This document shows, piece after piece, positions 35,430 through 47,614 of a stretch of 64,000 nt of DNA. The DNA lies in assembly GCA_950295325.1 (NCBI GenBank), contig OX485803.1, positions 77,389,554 through 77,453,553 on the forward strand, written 5' to 3'. The position numbers and the translations under genes are program-made. Every line of letters starts with the position of its first letter. Position 1 is the first letter of the stretch. This DNA is from Polytrichum commune. Taxonomy: Eukaryota > Streptophyta > Polytrichopsida > Polytrichales > Polytrichaceae. The notes beneath the pieces are model-generated. The model searched no databases and was not told the DNA's origin. It was given only the letters and a program-made list of their open reading frames with translations.

Positions 35430-37749
35430 CTACAGTAGTGGTAGGAAGTGATGTTTTCATGGTTCGAAGTTGTTGAGGCAGTAGTCTAAGAAAATTAGGT
35501 TTTCAATAACCTTGAAAGTGAAGTGCAAAAGTGGTTTTCAACCAATGAGAAGCAATGTTTGAAGGCTAGTATGTTGTGAAGCCCTGGTTAAGGAATGTCT
35601 TGGGCCATCCCCATATTGTTTTTGCTCAACACACCGTTGTCGATGTTCGACTAATTTGGAACTTTGGAACAATTGTGGTCTCTATGTTCATTCGTACTCA
35701 TTGTTTTGAAATTCAACATGTAATAGCACACATGTTTAGGCACGTGTGTGTCCCAACTATGCATATCATTTAATGTCTTTGTCGCGGACCATTTCCACAC
35801 TATCCATTCTAACATGTTGCCATCGACAATTGGCCAAATGAAAATTTGACACAACAACTGGGACTTGGGAAAGTTTGACAATTTGGAACTTGGGAAATTC
35901 CAAACATTCCCAAGTTTCAAAATGTATAGGTAGTAGAGTAGAGGTGCATATAACCTATCACTTAAAAGATTCTACGCCGGATTTGGAGAAGTTTAAGGCA
36001 ATGCAAAATTTTCCCATGTAGGAAGATAAAAAGCAAGAGAATCACAAATTATGGCTATTTTTTAAAAAGGAGATTATTTGTGAATTTTGAAGCCGAAAGT
36101 TGACCCAAAAAACACATTACCAATGTCTAGAGTCTGACATAACCGCTCATTTGAACCTCTCATTCCTCCTCACTTTAGCATGCAACACTAGGACATGTGT
36201 CATGACACTATTGATTATGGCTTGATCGAAATTCAATCCCGACCCAATCAAAATTATGTCAAAACCTGATTGAAATTCCAGTAGCCTATAGATTACTGAT
36301 ATGGTCCTGATCGGGAATAGGCACCTCTATTATAGATGTAAGACCGTCCAGGTCTACAAAGTCACTTTGTAGACTTTGTCCTGTTGTACACGTGGAATCC
36401 TGACTACACTGAGTCATGTGTCCAGGTGGTCACGCCTGGCAAAAGTGGGCCCCACCAAAAGCCTCCTGCGCAGGCAAGCCATGAATGAGAAAGTGAAGCT
36501 CTCATAATTGAATCAATGCCGTTGTCTGCTCCCTGCTTCATCACAAGACCTCCAAATTTCTGTCTGCATTTAAGTTATGAATCACGTGTCTTCACAAATT
36601 ATGACCAGAAAAGCTCATCATCGTCATCACAACAAGGTCCGAACAGATCATCAGCATGGCTGCAAATCAAGTAATTACTAAGTTAACTTAATGCGCACAG
36701 GGAGGAACTCAGGGAGGCTGCTCTGGTCCTTACATTTGCAGCATAACCCAAAAATAGTTTGCTCGCCTCTTCTTCTCTAAGCTTCTCTCAACTTCTCTCA
36801 AACCTCGCACCAAAAAAACTTAGCTTAGGGTTCCCATCAACATGAGCATCAATAGGATCGCATGCTCTCAGAAGTTTATTCAAGTTACAGGCGAAAGATC
36901 ATCATGAGTCATTCACCATCTCCCGGAAATTGGGACTTAAGGTTAAGAGTTTTGTAGAAAATTCTATGGCTGAGGGAGGAACTCAGGGAGGTTGCTCTGG
37001 TCCCTTGCATTTGCACCATAATCCATAAATAGATTGCATCTTCTCTTCTGAGCTTCTCGCAAATCTCACACAAAAACTCAGCTTAGAGCTTAGGGCTCTC
37101 TGAGCATCGAAGTATCATGTATCACATGACGCAGGGTTCATCGACATCTTTAGGGGAATTCATGTTCTCATTGGATTGTGAAGTTTGTTTCCAGGCTGAA
37201 GATCTTTATTCAAAAATTGGAAGTTAAGCTTAAAGCTTCACAGTAAACATTGTGTTGCTGGATCAGCAGCAGCAGCAACAACCACCTAGGGCTTGTGGGC
37301 ACCAATCAATCGCTTCTGATTTTTGTTACGAAAATGCAATGTGTGAGAGGATGAGGGTGGTGGAGATGGAGATGATCCGAGGATTGGCGTGGAGGTGACA
37401 AGCATCAGCAGGAGGAGCTAGACGCATGTGGTGTCTTTGAAGTGGTGAGGGATTCTGCAAGAAAATGTACTTATGTAGTTGCTACATGTGTTTTTTAAGC
37501 TCTTGTTGGTTTGTTTCCCACATGATGATGTGTTATGTGTAGTGATGTGTATTTACATGTTGTGATTCTTCTGCTCAATTGGTTTAGGGTTTCTGTGAGA
37601 TGAAGGAGAGCTGTTACCTATTGTATGCGGGATTGCTCGGCGTAATTGTGCAAGAAATGGAATCATGTGACAGCAGATCTAGGAAGAACCAAGGTTGGGT
37701 CTCACGAGTGTAGATTGCATGATTTTTGGTTGGGCAAGCAGGCAGGGGG
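35430..37749. other. upstream region of the O-fucosyltransferase gene
   Basis: 35430-36340 shows nothing recognisable. A perfect 11-bp inverted repeat GTCTACAAAGT/ACTTTGTAGAC lies at 36353-36375. An ACGTG core is near 36400. Two copies of a pyrimidine-rich block (near 36697-36850 and 36970-37115) are described separately. A CAG/CAA run lies near 37266. Stretches such as GTTTAGGGTTTCTGTGAG near 37585 suit a plant 5' leader, so transcription may start anywhere from about 36750 on. A 5' leader intron is possible. Confidence 0.4.
36697..37115. repeat. tandem duplication in the O-fucosyltransferase promoter or leader
   Basis: AGGGAGGAACTCAGGGAGG at 36699-36717 recurs at about 36973-36991. Both copies continue with TGCTCTGGTCC, CATTTGCA, CATAA, TTCTCTTCTGAGCTTCTC-like text, CTCAGCTTAG and AGGGTTCCC or AGGGCTCTC. 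The period is about 274 bp. The pyrimidine-rich part looks like a transcription start region, so the gene may have two alternative leaders. Confidence 0.75.
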
Positions 37750-40700
37750 ATGGCCCCACGGTCAAGAAATCGGCCACGGGCAGTGTTCTGGCCAGCAATT
37801 TCCACCATTTCTGTCACCTGCTTTGTTGCTCTACTCGTGCTCGCTGTCATGTCAATCAATTCGGGTCGGTTACTCGATTTGGAGAGCCCTCGAGGCCATC
37901 AAGAACAAGATGATTACCCCTCAGATGCTCATCCTGAGCCCCAAAGCGGAGAGTTTAAGGTATGCATTGATTGGCTTGTTGTTGTGATTCCTCATGCTCA
38001 TTTTAGGTCTTGGAGCTTGTGGTTCCTCGTTGATGTCTGGGTGCATGAATGATTCTTGTGGCTTATTGATGGGTGTTGGGGATCAGACGACTGTTGTGAC
38101 AGAGATTGGAAATGCCACTGCACTGCAAAGACTTCAAGACGTGCCGGTGAGATGATCGTCTCCACCTTTTATAACTATAACTCTCAAGGCAATGTAATGA
38201 TGAGAAGTGGGAAAAAAAAGGTTCACAAAACCTGAAATAGGTCATTTCCCTTGTGCCGCTTGTCGTTTCCATCAAAACCTCACTCACCCGTGTGGAAGCT
38301 GCATTTTGATGTCTTCTCTTACACTTGACACCTATATTTACTCTCCTTCTCACTCTATGCACCAGAAAGAGAGAGAGTCAGAAAGTTAGCAGTGCAAAGT
38401 AATCTGATTGCATGGCTTCACAAGTATTATAACAATAATCAAATGGAAGGAGCACCTTAATTAATCAGGAAGGTGGGAGCAGGAGTGCACATCTTCTTTT
38501 TAGGTTGGCATTCCTGAGATGTTTTCAATTAGGTGTTGGGAATTGGGTATTTGCTGGCAGGATGAATGGTATACATCAGCACCAAATATTTGGGTGGCAG
38601 AAACCGCCAAATATTACTATGGATGCAGTGAGCCCAGTAGTCATTACACAGGCAAGGGGCACTGCCTATCATGCTATTAGTGATTGCAAGGCTGGATTAA
38701 TAAAGGAAATTATGATAATTAGGTTGATAATTTTGGTTTTCAGATGCACCGTAAGATATTGCTTATCTTGTTCACTCTGGTGTAGTGTAAGCCGGAGTAG
38801 GTATGTGCTTGCAGATTTTTTGCAAATGATTTAAAACTTTGGTGATTTGGTTGCCATTGTTTTGCAAGTTGCCAGCTGTCAATAACTCCCCTTTGGGGTT
38901 TCTCTGATGCTAAGGTTTTCACGTTGCTTACAATCTGTTGGTTTTCACATTGCTAAGTAACTGGTTATATTTCTTCTGATGCAGTCGGTCCAAGTGCAGA
39001 GGTTAATGGACAGCTGTTCATTGCAGCTAGTGGTGGTCTGAACCAGCAAAGAACAGGGGTAATGTTTTTGGTGTTGAGGACTCTGGGAAATATATTGAAG
39101 TCTCACTTGTTTGAAGGCATTTCACAGTTTGCGGCTGGTTCCCTACCATTCTCACAATTGATTCCTGAGTTGCCATGTTTGAATTGCAGATAACAGACTC
39201 TATTGTTGTTGCTCGGCTTTTGAATGCGACACTTTTTGTGCCACACCTTGATCATCGATCTTATTGGAAGGACACCAGGTAGGTTGATTGCCAACAAGTA
39301 CAAGTGAATCAGACAGTGAACAAGTAAAAGCAGTCCTTTTTACTCCAAACTTCTGAAGGCATGTTTTTAAAACTGCAGTGGAAAGTGTATAGGCAAAGTT
39401 TGAAGTCTACTTTTCACTTCGTAAATCTTTTGAGTCACTTGTTACAATTTCAGTGAACTTCCAAGTAGGGCTTCCAATTATAGCAAACTGTCACAATGGC
39501 AGTTCTATCTGCTTGATGATCAAATGTTCAAGGTTTTAACGATTGCTGGGGGACTGGAAATGCATGGATTGGTTGATGGCAGCAATTTTAGTGACATCTT
39601 TGATGTCGATTGGTTCATACAATCTGTAGCTCGTGATGTGAAAGTCATTAAAGAGCTCCCTCCAGCTTCAAAGAGGTTTCTCTTGAAGCAGCTGTACAGC
39701 TTACGAGTTCCACGGAAGGTCACACCACACTATTACCTCACAAGAATTCTACCAATCTTGAAGAGAAGACATGTAAGGTTTTTCTCTCTCTTCGAGTTGT
39801 TAATTTACAATTCTATATTTAAACTTGATGTTGTCCTTAAGCTCTTGTATTTCAGGAGGCCTTTGAGATGGCCTTCACATGTATCAATACTTCAAATAAC
39901 CAAGAAGTTCAGTAGAGCAAATGAGTTAGTTCAATTCTTCATTCATGTGTAAATCTCCTCAAGCATCACGACAATGTCAGTTGGATAATATTTATTTTGG
40001 GTTGATCATTTTCCTTCAGCTTTGCAACCATATTGAAGCATCTGATTTTGTTTACTGCATATTGTGCAGTCTATTCGGCTAACTAAGTTTGATTATCGAC
40101 TGGCAAACAAGTTGGATACGGACTATCAGAAGCTTAGATGCCGCACTAACTACAAGGTATTTCATCAGCGTATTTGATAATCCCTAAATCTGCCATAGAA
40201 GTTCTAATTTAAAGTACAACTTAAGCCCTCATCTTCCTCTTCTACCCATATCATTGTGTTCCATGCATTCCTCTCTGATCTGTGAGGCTCAAAGTTGTAA
40301 GAGTAGGTGTCACTCTGCATACAGCCTTGTTGTATATCGTTGTGTCAGTGGTCTTTTATTAGTTTGACATTCGACCTATAATGTTAACTTGCAAGTTGGC
40401 ATCCTTTGTCAGGCACTGCGGTTTACAAGGCCTATACAAGATATGGGACAGCTTCTAGTGGACAGGATGAGGGCAAAGGGTGGACGATATATTGCCTTGC
40501 ATTTAAGGTGCGGGATTGCATATCAAGTAATCTTGTTCATTCATCCTGTTCAAAATTTCTTTGAACAAGTCATTGACTACATCTGCTCAACCTTTACTGA
40601 AAGCATATTAACAATAACCAAAGCAAAAAGGTTGAAAGTGGTGCTTGAAAGGAGCATTTTGTGAAGATGAGTGCTAGCACGGCCTTGGAATGTTTTCAGA

Positions 40701-43196
40701 TTCCAGAAGGCACATGTATCTGCTTCTTTGTTGAGAATGTTTAGTTCCTGCATTTGCCATTCATTACTATGATCTCTGCAGATTTGAATCAGATATGCTA
40801 GCATTCTCTGGGTGCTATTATGGTGGAGGTGAGAAGGAGATGGCGGAGCTGGGTGCTATACGCAAACGCTGGAAGACACTTCATGTAAGGTGGTCACAGG
40901 GGATTTTAGGTAACTGGAATAAAAGAGGGTTTTGTCAGTGTGAGAGTTATAATCCAAAAAAAGCGCTGTCTGAGGATCACGATGAACTTTATTGAGTAAT
41001 CCAAGGTGATTTTAGTGGTGGGGAACAGTGAAGATATTTCCTACCAATTGTTTTATCTCATCGTATTCAAGAGATAATTCCTTGTTACATCTTCGGTTCT
41101 GTCAGGTGATTACTATTATGGTCTGTTAAATGATGGAACTCTTCCTAAATAATGAGCAGCTGTCCTCTAACATTTGCCTTAAATACATGTTACAGACATT
41201 CTTACAACTTCCTTGTCTGATATCCAGTACCACAACCCAGAGAAAAACCGGCGCAATGGGAAATGTCCTTTGACTCCAGAAGAAGTTGGGATAATGCTGC
41301 GTGCACTAGGGTATGGCAAAGATACAAATCTATATGTGGCATCTGGTGAAGTTTACAATGGAGAGGCGTCTCTAGCTCCATTGAAAGCCCTGTTTCCAAA
41401 CTTCTACACAAAAGACACAATATCAGACAAGACTGAGCTGCTTCCTTTTACAGGGTTTTCATCTCGGATGGCAGCAATTGACTATATTGTCTGTTCTCAG
41501 AGCGATGTTTTTGTGGCTAACAACAATGGAAATATGGCCCGAATTTTGGCAGGTGAAAGGTTAGTAGTTCTAAGCCTTTATGGAGGTAACTGTCTGGGAA
41601 ATTGCAGTTGTTAACCGCAGGCTTGAAAACTGGCCTCAGTGTTCAGGTTAAGATCCATTGTTAGCTCTGCTATCATAACTCAATGGTGTATCCTAGCAGC
41701 TTACGATGCCATGCATGGACTTAGCAGTCTGATACATTGTGTTTATTAGCCTTGAGGTCAGGAGTTATTGAAGTTGGAGATGGCAATGCATGCATAGGTA
41801 TCCACAATTGTGCTACGTTCATCTAATTACTTAATCAAATCAGTTTTCACATCAATCTCTGCATACATAAATATGTATCTGGCTTGTAATGATGGAATGA
41901 TGGTGACGTGTTTTCACATGCAGACGCTTCAATGGCCACAAGCGAACTATCAGACCTAATGCTAAAAAGCTTGGGAATCTATTTCCCGCACGACTAAATA
42001 TGTCATGGGAAGACTTTGCAGAAAGAGTGCACCACTTTCAGCAAGGTTTTATGGGTGATCCAATGGAGGTGAGCCTTTTTAACGTGGGAGCTAGGAAGTA
42101 GGCTGCATGTGCTTTGTTGAACCTAAAGGTTGGCTGAACAGAATCTTTTGTATTTGCAATGGACCTACTGAAGGTCCTCCAACTTTGAGTGTAAGCACAG
42201 GACTGTTAGTGTTGTTAAAAGCTAAATTGTTTTGAAAGGAGGTGTTGAATTGAGCCTGAGGTTGTCTTGGGTGTTTTAAGAGAATCCAAGCAAGTTAAAA
42301 CCATGCCCCTGCAACTCTCTGATCAGTCCAGACAGCCTCTTTGCATCCCAATTCCCACGTGATTTGAGAGTTGAAGACCAATATATTCTGAGTCTTGGAA
42401 TGCTCCTACTTTCCTTGTGTGGGTTAATAGAGCTATCCTTTAAAAGTTAATGGGACTTTCCATCAGGATTTTGTCCCATGTGATTTTACGTTGGGCGTTT
42501 GCATACAATATCATTTATTTACACTTGTGGTGCATGCTCGGAGGTAGTGTTTGAATTTGAATCTAGAGCAACCTATTTCGGTTCATTGGGGCTCAAGCTC
42601 ATTTTAGCATCTCATGGCATGCCAAAATGAGTTTGACACTCAACGAACCAATATAGAACCAATGTCTACGTTCAAACCTCCACACTAGTACCTCCACTCA
42701 TGCACCAAAAACTTGCTGAATGTGGAAGGTGTTCTATGCAAAACAAACAACTCCCGACGTAATGTCATGCTGTTGTAGAGCCCATGTTCACACATGTTTT
42801 GTATTGCAGCTGAGGCCCGGGCGTGGAGAGTTCCATGAGAACCCTTCCGCCTGTATTTGTGAGAAACCAGAGGCAAAGGAGAAGCTGAAACTTTGGAGAG
42901 CGCAGCAGGCAAAGAAACCCAAAGTGGAGAAAGTGCAAGAAAGCATTGAACTGAAGCCCAAAGATCCAGTCATACCTGTTGAAGACAGGCTCCTGGAAGC
43001 AGATGATGATGCAGATGAAGATGCACCCCTTGTGATTGAGGATGAGCAGTCAAGTAATGAGTCTGATGGGTCTAATCTTGAATTGCTTCTGGAAGAGCCC
43101 AATGACCAGGACACTTCTGAAGGAGGGGACTCAGGAGATGGTGATGGCGATGGGGACGGTGACAGTGACGGTGACGGTGACGGTGATCATTATTGA
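37750..43196 (+). CDS. O-fucosyltransferase family protein (GT106)
   Basis: A twelve-exon gene of 620 aa. Exons: 37750-37959, 38087-38146, 38561-38651, 38985-39058, 39190-39278, 39583-39772, 40070-40156, 40413-40507, 40782-40884, 41228-41559, 41924-42068, 42810-43196. It is a type II Golgi membrane enzyme of the plant O-FucT group: a basic tail, one anchor (about residues 12-36, FWPAISTISVTCFVALLVLA), a stem, then the catalytic domain. Motifs: YYYGCSEPSSHYT at 108-120, GGLNQQRTG at 137-145, NFSDIFDVDWF from 176, HLRFESDMLAFSGC from 297, CPLTPEEVG in exon 10, NNNGNMARILAG in exon 10, RPGRGEFHENPSACICE in exon 12. The tail is acidic and ends in Gly-Asp repeats. Intron 3 starts with GC. Exon 2 is the least certain: acceptor 38086 was chosen because phase fits. 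An in-frame ATG at 37726 is the alternative start. The acceptor at 39582 is preferred because it restores the family text WKDTSNFSDIF. The acceptor substrate is unknown. Confidence 0.93.
38652..38984 (+). other. probable GC-AG intron 3 of the O-fucosyltransferase gene
   Basis: The exon ends ACACAG and the intron starts GCAAGG, close to the consensus for GC donors (AG/GCAAGT). The downstream acceptor is TTCTGATGCAG. With this junction the frame is kept and the protein reads CSEPSSHYTVGPSAEVNGQ, with 15 residues between Cys and the Asn-Gly, close to the family spacing. Two GT alternatives in the same phase exist upstream (GTAGTC at 38637 and GTGAGC at 38628), but they shorten this segment. Confidence 0.7.
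43143..43190 (+). repeat. Gly-Asp coding repeat at the O-fucosyltransferase C-terminus
   Basis: Repeats of GGTGAT or GGTGAC (with GGCGAT, GGGGAC and one AGTGAC) encode the alternating Gly-Asp tail just before the terminal HY. This hexanucleotide tract is likely to vary in length between individuals. Confidence 0.9.
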
Positions 43197-45016
43197 GGGC
43201 CAAGGACATTGGACTCCTCAGAAGCAATTCAACAGAGTCTGATGGATCTAATGTTGACCTTGCCCCTCAATAATGGATTTTTTTCATGTGCAGGGCTTGT
43301 GGTATAAATAGCATGGGTTTGGGTACGCCAAAAGTGCGTTGTACACCTTGCTTTAAATCTTTTAGAGAAAACTCCACATCAGAGGTTTGGAAAGGTGTTG
43401 TCTACATGCAGCTTGGGTCGACTTAATCAAGAGAAGTGGGACAAGACATGACCATATTGGTGCTACCACTTGCAACCTTTCAATAGCCTTATTGGGACTA
43501 TTTCCAGTTACTGCAGCGTCTTCATTCATGGGTTTAGAAAGTGGCATGCAAACCAACAGACTCAGGAATTGCATCTGGAGTTGCGGTTTGTGAGGTGGAT
43601 TTCCATCTTATCAGCACTTAGATCCTTGTGCCAGCTCAGCATATAACAGTTTAATATTGACATCAGCATTCCCAGGTTCTTTCCACGACATCCAGTTGCA
43701 GAATATGTTCTTGGGGTTGATCTGAGAAGTATAAAGATACAAGACTCTGGAGTTGGAAGAGTACATCTGAGGACATGGGCATTTGACTAAGGGGTATTCT
43801 TTACTCCAAGCAGGCCAAGCAATGAGGACACCATCTCCACTGTTAGCCACTTGCTTTTCTCCTTATTCCCATCAGATGGGCACAGTTCTCATCTTTGTTT
43901 TACACAAAAGATTGGGTCACCTACGTTGCAAATGACGAATGAGGAATTTAAAAGCCATTTCAAGCCTCTTCAAACTGCACTTTCCTGACTTTTATGCATT
44001 TAGGAGAGAGATCTTCCAAGCAGTTGACTCTGATTCTTTTATATGGTTTAGAGATTATCTGTCGCTATGTAGATTTTTGTGACTGGGTCCATTGACCACA
44101 TTAATTTGCCAGCGTAGATGTACAAGAGTAATTAGGTACTTTATCTGATGGTACTCATCGAAGTCTTTGAGTCACCATTTGCTATATGTAAGTATATCAT
44201 TGGAGCAACAAATGTGGTTCTTTTAATTACTGGTGGGCATTATGCTGTTGCATAGGTTGTCGAAATTTATGCTTACTGCACCTATTTTTGGCCTTTAATG
44301 AACGTCAGGGTTGACTGTGGTCAAAGCGGGATCCTTGTAAGAATGCAATTTAAGCGAACCAGGCACAAGTCCATAAACATCAGGTACATAAGGTTGTCAG
44401 GTATTTAAAAGCCAATTCTAGTGGTGAATAATTTTCAAGAAGTTTGGATGAGGTTAATTCGGTTAGATTCCTTATTGGACACCTCCTTTTTGCTCCTAAC
44501 TGGCAGCCCTGATGCAGTGGATGAGTAATACATATTGGTTTAGCTGCTATCTTGATGATATTTGGGTTAGTCACCTTGGCAGAAATCAAATTGTATCCAC
44601 CATCCTCTAAAATTAGGAGTGCTATCCATTGAGTCTTAATACACTTGATTTTTGTGGGCGAGCTGGAAAATTAGGAGGTGGCATGTGGTTGTGAGGTGTC
44701 GACCAACTTGTATTATGGGTATTCTATGATAAAAAGTCTGTTTGGCAACATCTTATCCCACCCATGACCACTTTAGAAACATGACACAATCAATATTGGC
44801 ATTAAACTTGGATTTCATTGGCAAATGCCCATGTAGAATATGCTTAGTGATGTCCTCCACTTACACAACATTGAAAGATGGAAGAGTTCCCCCGTATAAA
44901 ACCAAATTGGGAAGCAAAGAATGTTTGATTCCAAAGCCTAGATCAACACCTTCCTCAACTCTGATTTCAACAATTTCAAATTCTTTGGTCATCATTCGCA
45001 CCTACCAACATGTTGA
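43197..45016. other. 3' flank of the O-fucosyltransferase gene
   Basis: It includes the 3' untranslated region of unknown length. Nothing else is recognised. Open frames at 44742-45152 run into the tandem repeat and look fortuitous. Confidence 0.4.
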
Positions 45017-45511
45017 AGCTTCTAATGCTCAAATCCATTGGCTGGTTGATTCCAGAGGGCTGGAGGTGTCCACATTACCCTCATCTAACTTGACCTCATA
45101 CCCATATAATATTTTGGAGTGTTTTTGTTGGATGAATGATAGATACTTGTAAGTAGTGATTCCCTCTCACTAAAATCTATTACCAACAACATGTGTGAGT
45201 GCCCTTTTGACTTCCCAAACTTTGAAATCGTAAAAATTCAAAATGCTTCACTCGACATCAGTTAAGAGTGAGCTTCTAATGCTCAAATCCATCAGCTAGA
45301 TAATTCCACATAGCTGGAAGTGCCCACATTAGCCTCATCTAACTTGACCTCGTGCCCATATAATATTTTTGGGTGTTTTTGTTGGATGAAGAGAGATACT
45401 TGTAAGTAGTGATTCCCTCTCACCAAAATCTATAGCCAACAACATGTGTGAGTGCCCTTTGGCTTCCCGGACTTTAAAATCGAAAAAATACAAAATGCTT
45501 CGCTCAAAATC
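45017..45511. repeat. tandem duplication next to tRNA-His
   Basis: Two head-to-tail units of about 240-255 bp begin GCTTCTAATGCTCAAATCCA at about 45017 and 45272. Both contain CATCTAACTTGACCTC, CATATAATATTTT, GATACTTGTAAGTAGTGATT, CAACAACATGTGTGAGTGCC and CAAAATGCTTC. The right unit ends against the 3' side of the tRNA gene. The left unit ends in related sequence at the same point but has no tRNA. Confidence 0.9.
45506..45509 (-). terminator. Pol III terminator of tRNA-His
   Basis: A TTTT run on the minus strand, about ten bases beyond the 3' end of the tRNA, is the usual RNA polymerase III stop signal. Confidence 0.7.
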
Positions 45512-45518
45512 CTTTGAG

Positions 45519-45590
45519 TGTGGCTGCTGGGATTCGAGCCCAGGTCTCCACGGCCACAACGTGGAATTCTCACCACTAAACTACAGCCAC
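45519..45590 (-). tRNA. tRNA-His (GTG)
   Basis: The minus strand gives a full 72-nt cloverleaf. The acceptor stem GTGGCTG pairs with CAGCCAC and the discriminator is A. The anticodon arm is CCACG-TTGTGGC-CGTGG with anticodon GTG. The T arm is CTGGG-CTCGAAT-CCCAG, where TTCGA-type box B is intact. The D arm contains TAGTTTAGTGGT (box A). It agrees almost base for base with plant cytosolic tRNA-His. A CAA motif typical of plant tRNA genes precedes it. There is no intron. It is likely functional and decodes CAY codons. Confidence 0.97.
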
Positions 45591-45599
45591 TTGCTTGTT

Positions 45600-47614
45600 T
45601 CGTAAAGCATAGAATAATTATCTGATACTCTAGTATTCCTCCTACGGCAACATTTTCGAGCTTGCGAGTCAATCTTTGAACGCAAAGCCCTCCAACAGCG
45701 AATTTGAGGACTGAGGATGCTGGTTTACATGCTAATGTCAGCCATTTGGTACATGATACTAAAGAAAATGCTTACTTTCACAAAGATACCCCAAGTTTTG
45801 TTTGACGTATGTGTGATTCCTAGTTTGTTTCTCCCATGTACTTCACTTTCAGGAAACATGAAAATTCTACATAATGGTGGTTAGTTGTAATCAGGCTTCA
45901 TGGGGTTGTTTTAGGTTGAAGAATCAACTTCTGAAAATTTGAGAGGTGCTTAAGTTTAACACAAAGTCTTCAAGCATCCAAACTGAGAGATTCCCTTAAC
46001 ATAGGTTAAGTACCGATGCTTGTGGAATGTCTTCTACATTTAGAGTAAAAATTAAACAAAACAAAAGGTGCTCTGTCTTAGGGATTGGCAGATCTGATGC
46101 AACCAAATAAATTCAGTAGTTGACATGATGAAAGTGTTTATTGAATTCGAATTTCACTAATAGGTACCACTGACTGTAGAGTATTCAGAGTTTATAATTA
46201 CTGCTCCGTACTCCCTCTTCTTTATTACTGTACCGATGTTCATGAAACCCTCCTCACCCTCTTCTTCACAGCTATCCTCTGAGCCAGCTGTTTCAGAACA
46301 CCATAGGACATACAACCAAAGGTACACATTAAAGAACGTTAGGGAAGAATGAAGTGCTCATTACTTCCGGTGTTGAGAATTCTTAGGTTCTATCGTACAC
46401 TGGTCAGAATCCACATGGGATAGTGGTAGTACATAATATTGCTCTATGAGTATCTAGAACACAGCTGATGGAAAACTCCAAATATCATGAGGCCTTCTCA
46501 AAATGTGATTGACCTACATTTGGAATTGATAGTATATGGGAAAATGATCTAATACCACATCATTCATCCTTCACAATCACATAATGAAAGATGTCAGATG
46601 TTCCCACCCCTTTTTGGGATCAGCCAGATTGTGCAAGTTTAACTTTGAAGTCAACCACAGCTCCACAACTGGAAAAGGTGAACTTTCCAATCTTTCAAGC
46701 ACACACCAAGAAGCTGGGCATAACACACCAATGTGAAAATATAGGGAGGCAGGTTTAAAATGAGGCCAAGGAGCCAATACACACTACAAAAGTGGAAAAA
46801 GAAGTGTAGGTAAATCCATGTCCCTAGTTTGGTCAGCATTATTGCCGCACAATACTGAAAAAAGTGTCTACTAGTACCACACAGACTTATTCTTGTGTTT
46901 GGATCTAGTGCTCTTGCACCTAGGGCTTGGAAAAAACAACTCATGTTGTAAGGTGATCCCCTTGCCAAAACCTGTTGGTGTGGAAGCAAATATAATGCCA
47001 GCTGTGAGCTTCTACTCACATTCTTAGTCGTACACTATCTCCTAGTTCTGTTTACCTTCCTGCCATTCTGATACACCTGAGAGGGCAGCCTTCTGGTTGC
47101 CAAGGGAAACAAGGAAAAATCCACTCTTACCACACAGGGTAAGAGATAAAGGATGAAACATGAGCTCGCTAAGACACACAAAAAACATGCATGTCACATG
47201 CACGATCAGCGCTGTGACAAAAACAAGCATAATGCTTGCAAAAAATGGCAGAGTCGAACACCCTGTACACACCTTGGTGTGCCTTCGGGCTCCAGCTGTA
47301 CTGCTCGACTTCTGTAAGTGTGTGCGAAGTTCAGTTCCATAATCAGGTTCCCAGCATCTCGTCCAGCGCCTCTCCCATGCTCCACTTCACTTTGTGTTAC
47401 AAAATATTATAAACCGTTCAATACCCCCACTACATTCAAAACCAAAACCGAAATTATTGGCCTGTCCACAGTTGCCGGCATTGTCTTCCGTAAGAAAAAC
47501 TGAAAAAATCATCACCAAAAGAAAGAGATGTCCAACACATCCCCAAATCAACATAACAATACTTCCAGCTGCAACCTGCAGGATCCTGGAGTGTCGCTTA
47601 AAAACAACAGTGCT
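45600..47614. other. region between tRNA-His and the EBF gene, with EBF 3' flank
   Basis: 46000-47000 shows nothing recognisable. 47040-47614 is probably the 3' untranslated region of the EBF gene; on the minus strand it carries several U-rich runs (about 47498-47510, 47240-47245, 47178-47183). Confidence 0.4.

Noticed and set aside
36353-36375. 11-bp inverted repeat as a transcription terminator
   Set aside because: Plant Pol II genes do not use hairpin terminators and no gene ends here; it is noted only as a palindrome.
39524-39952. 142-codon frame as the real exon of the O-fucosyltransferase
   Set aside because: Its first 20 and last 54 codons lie in introns; the conserved part is 39583-39772.
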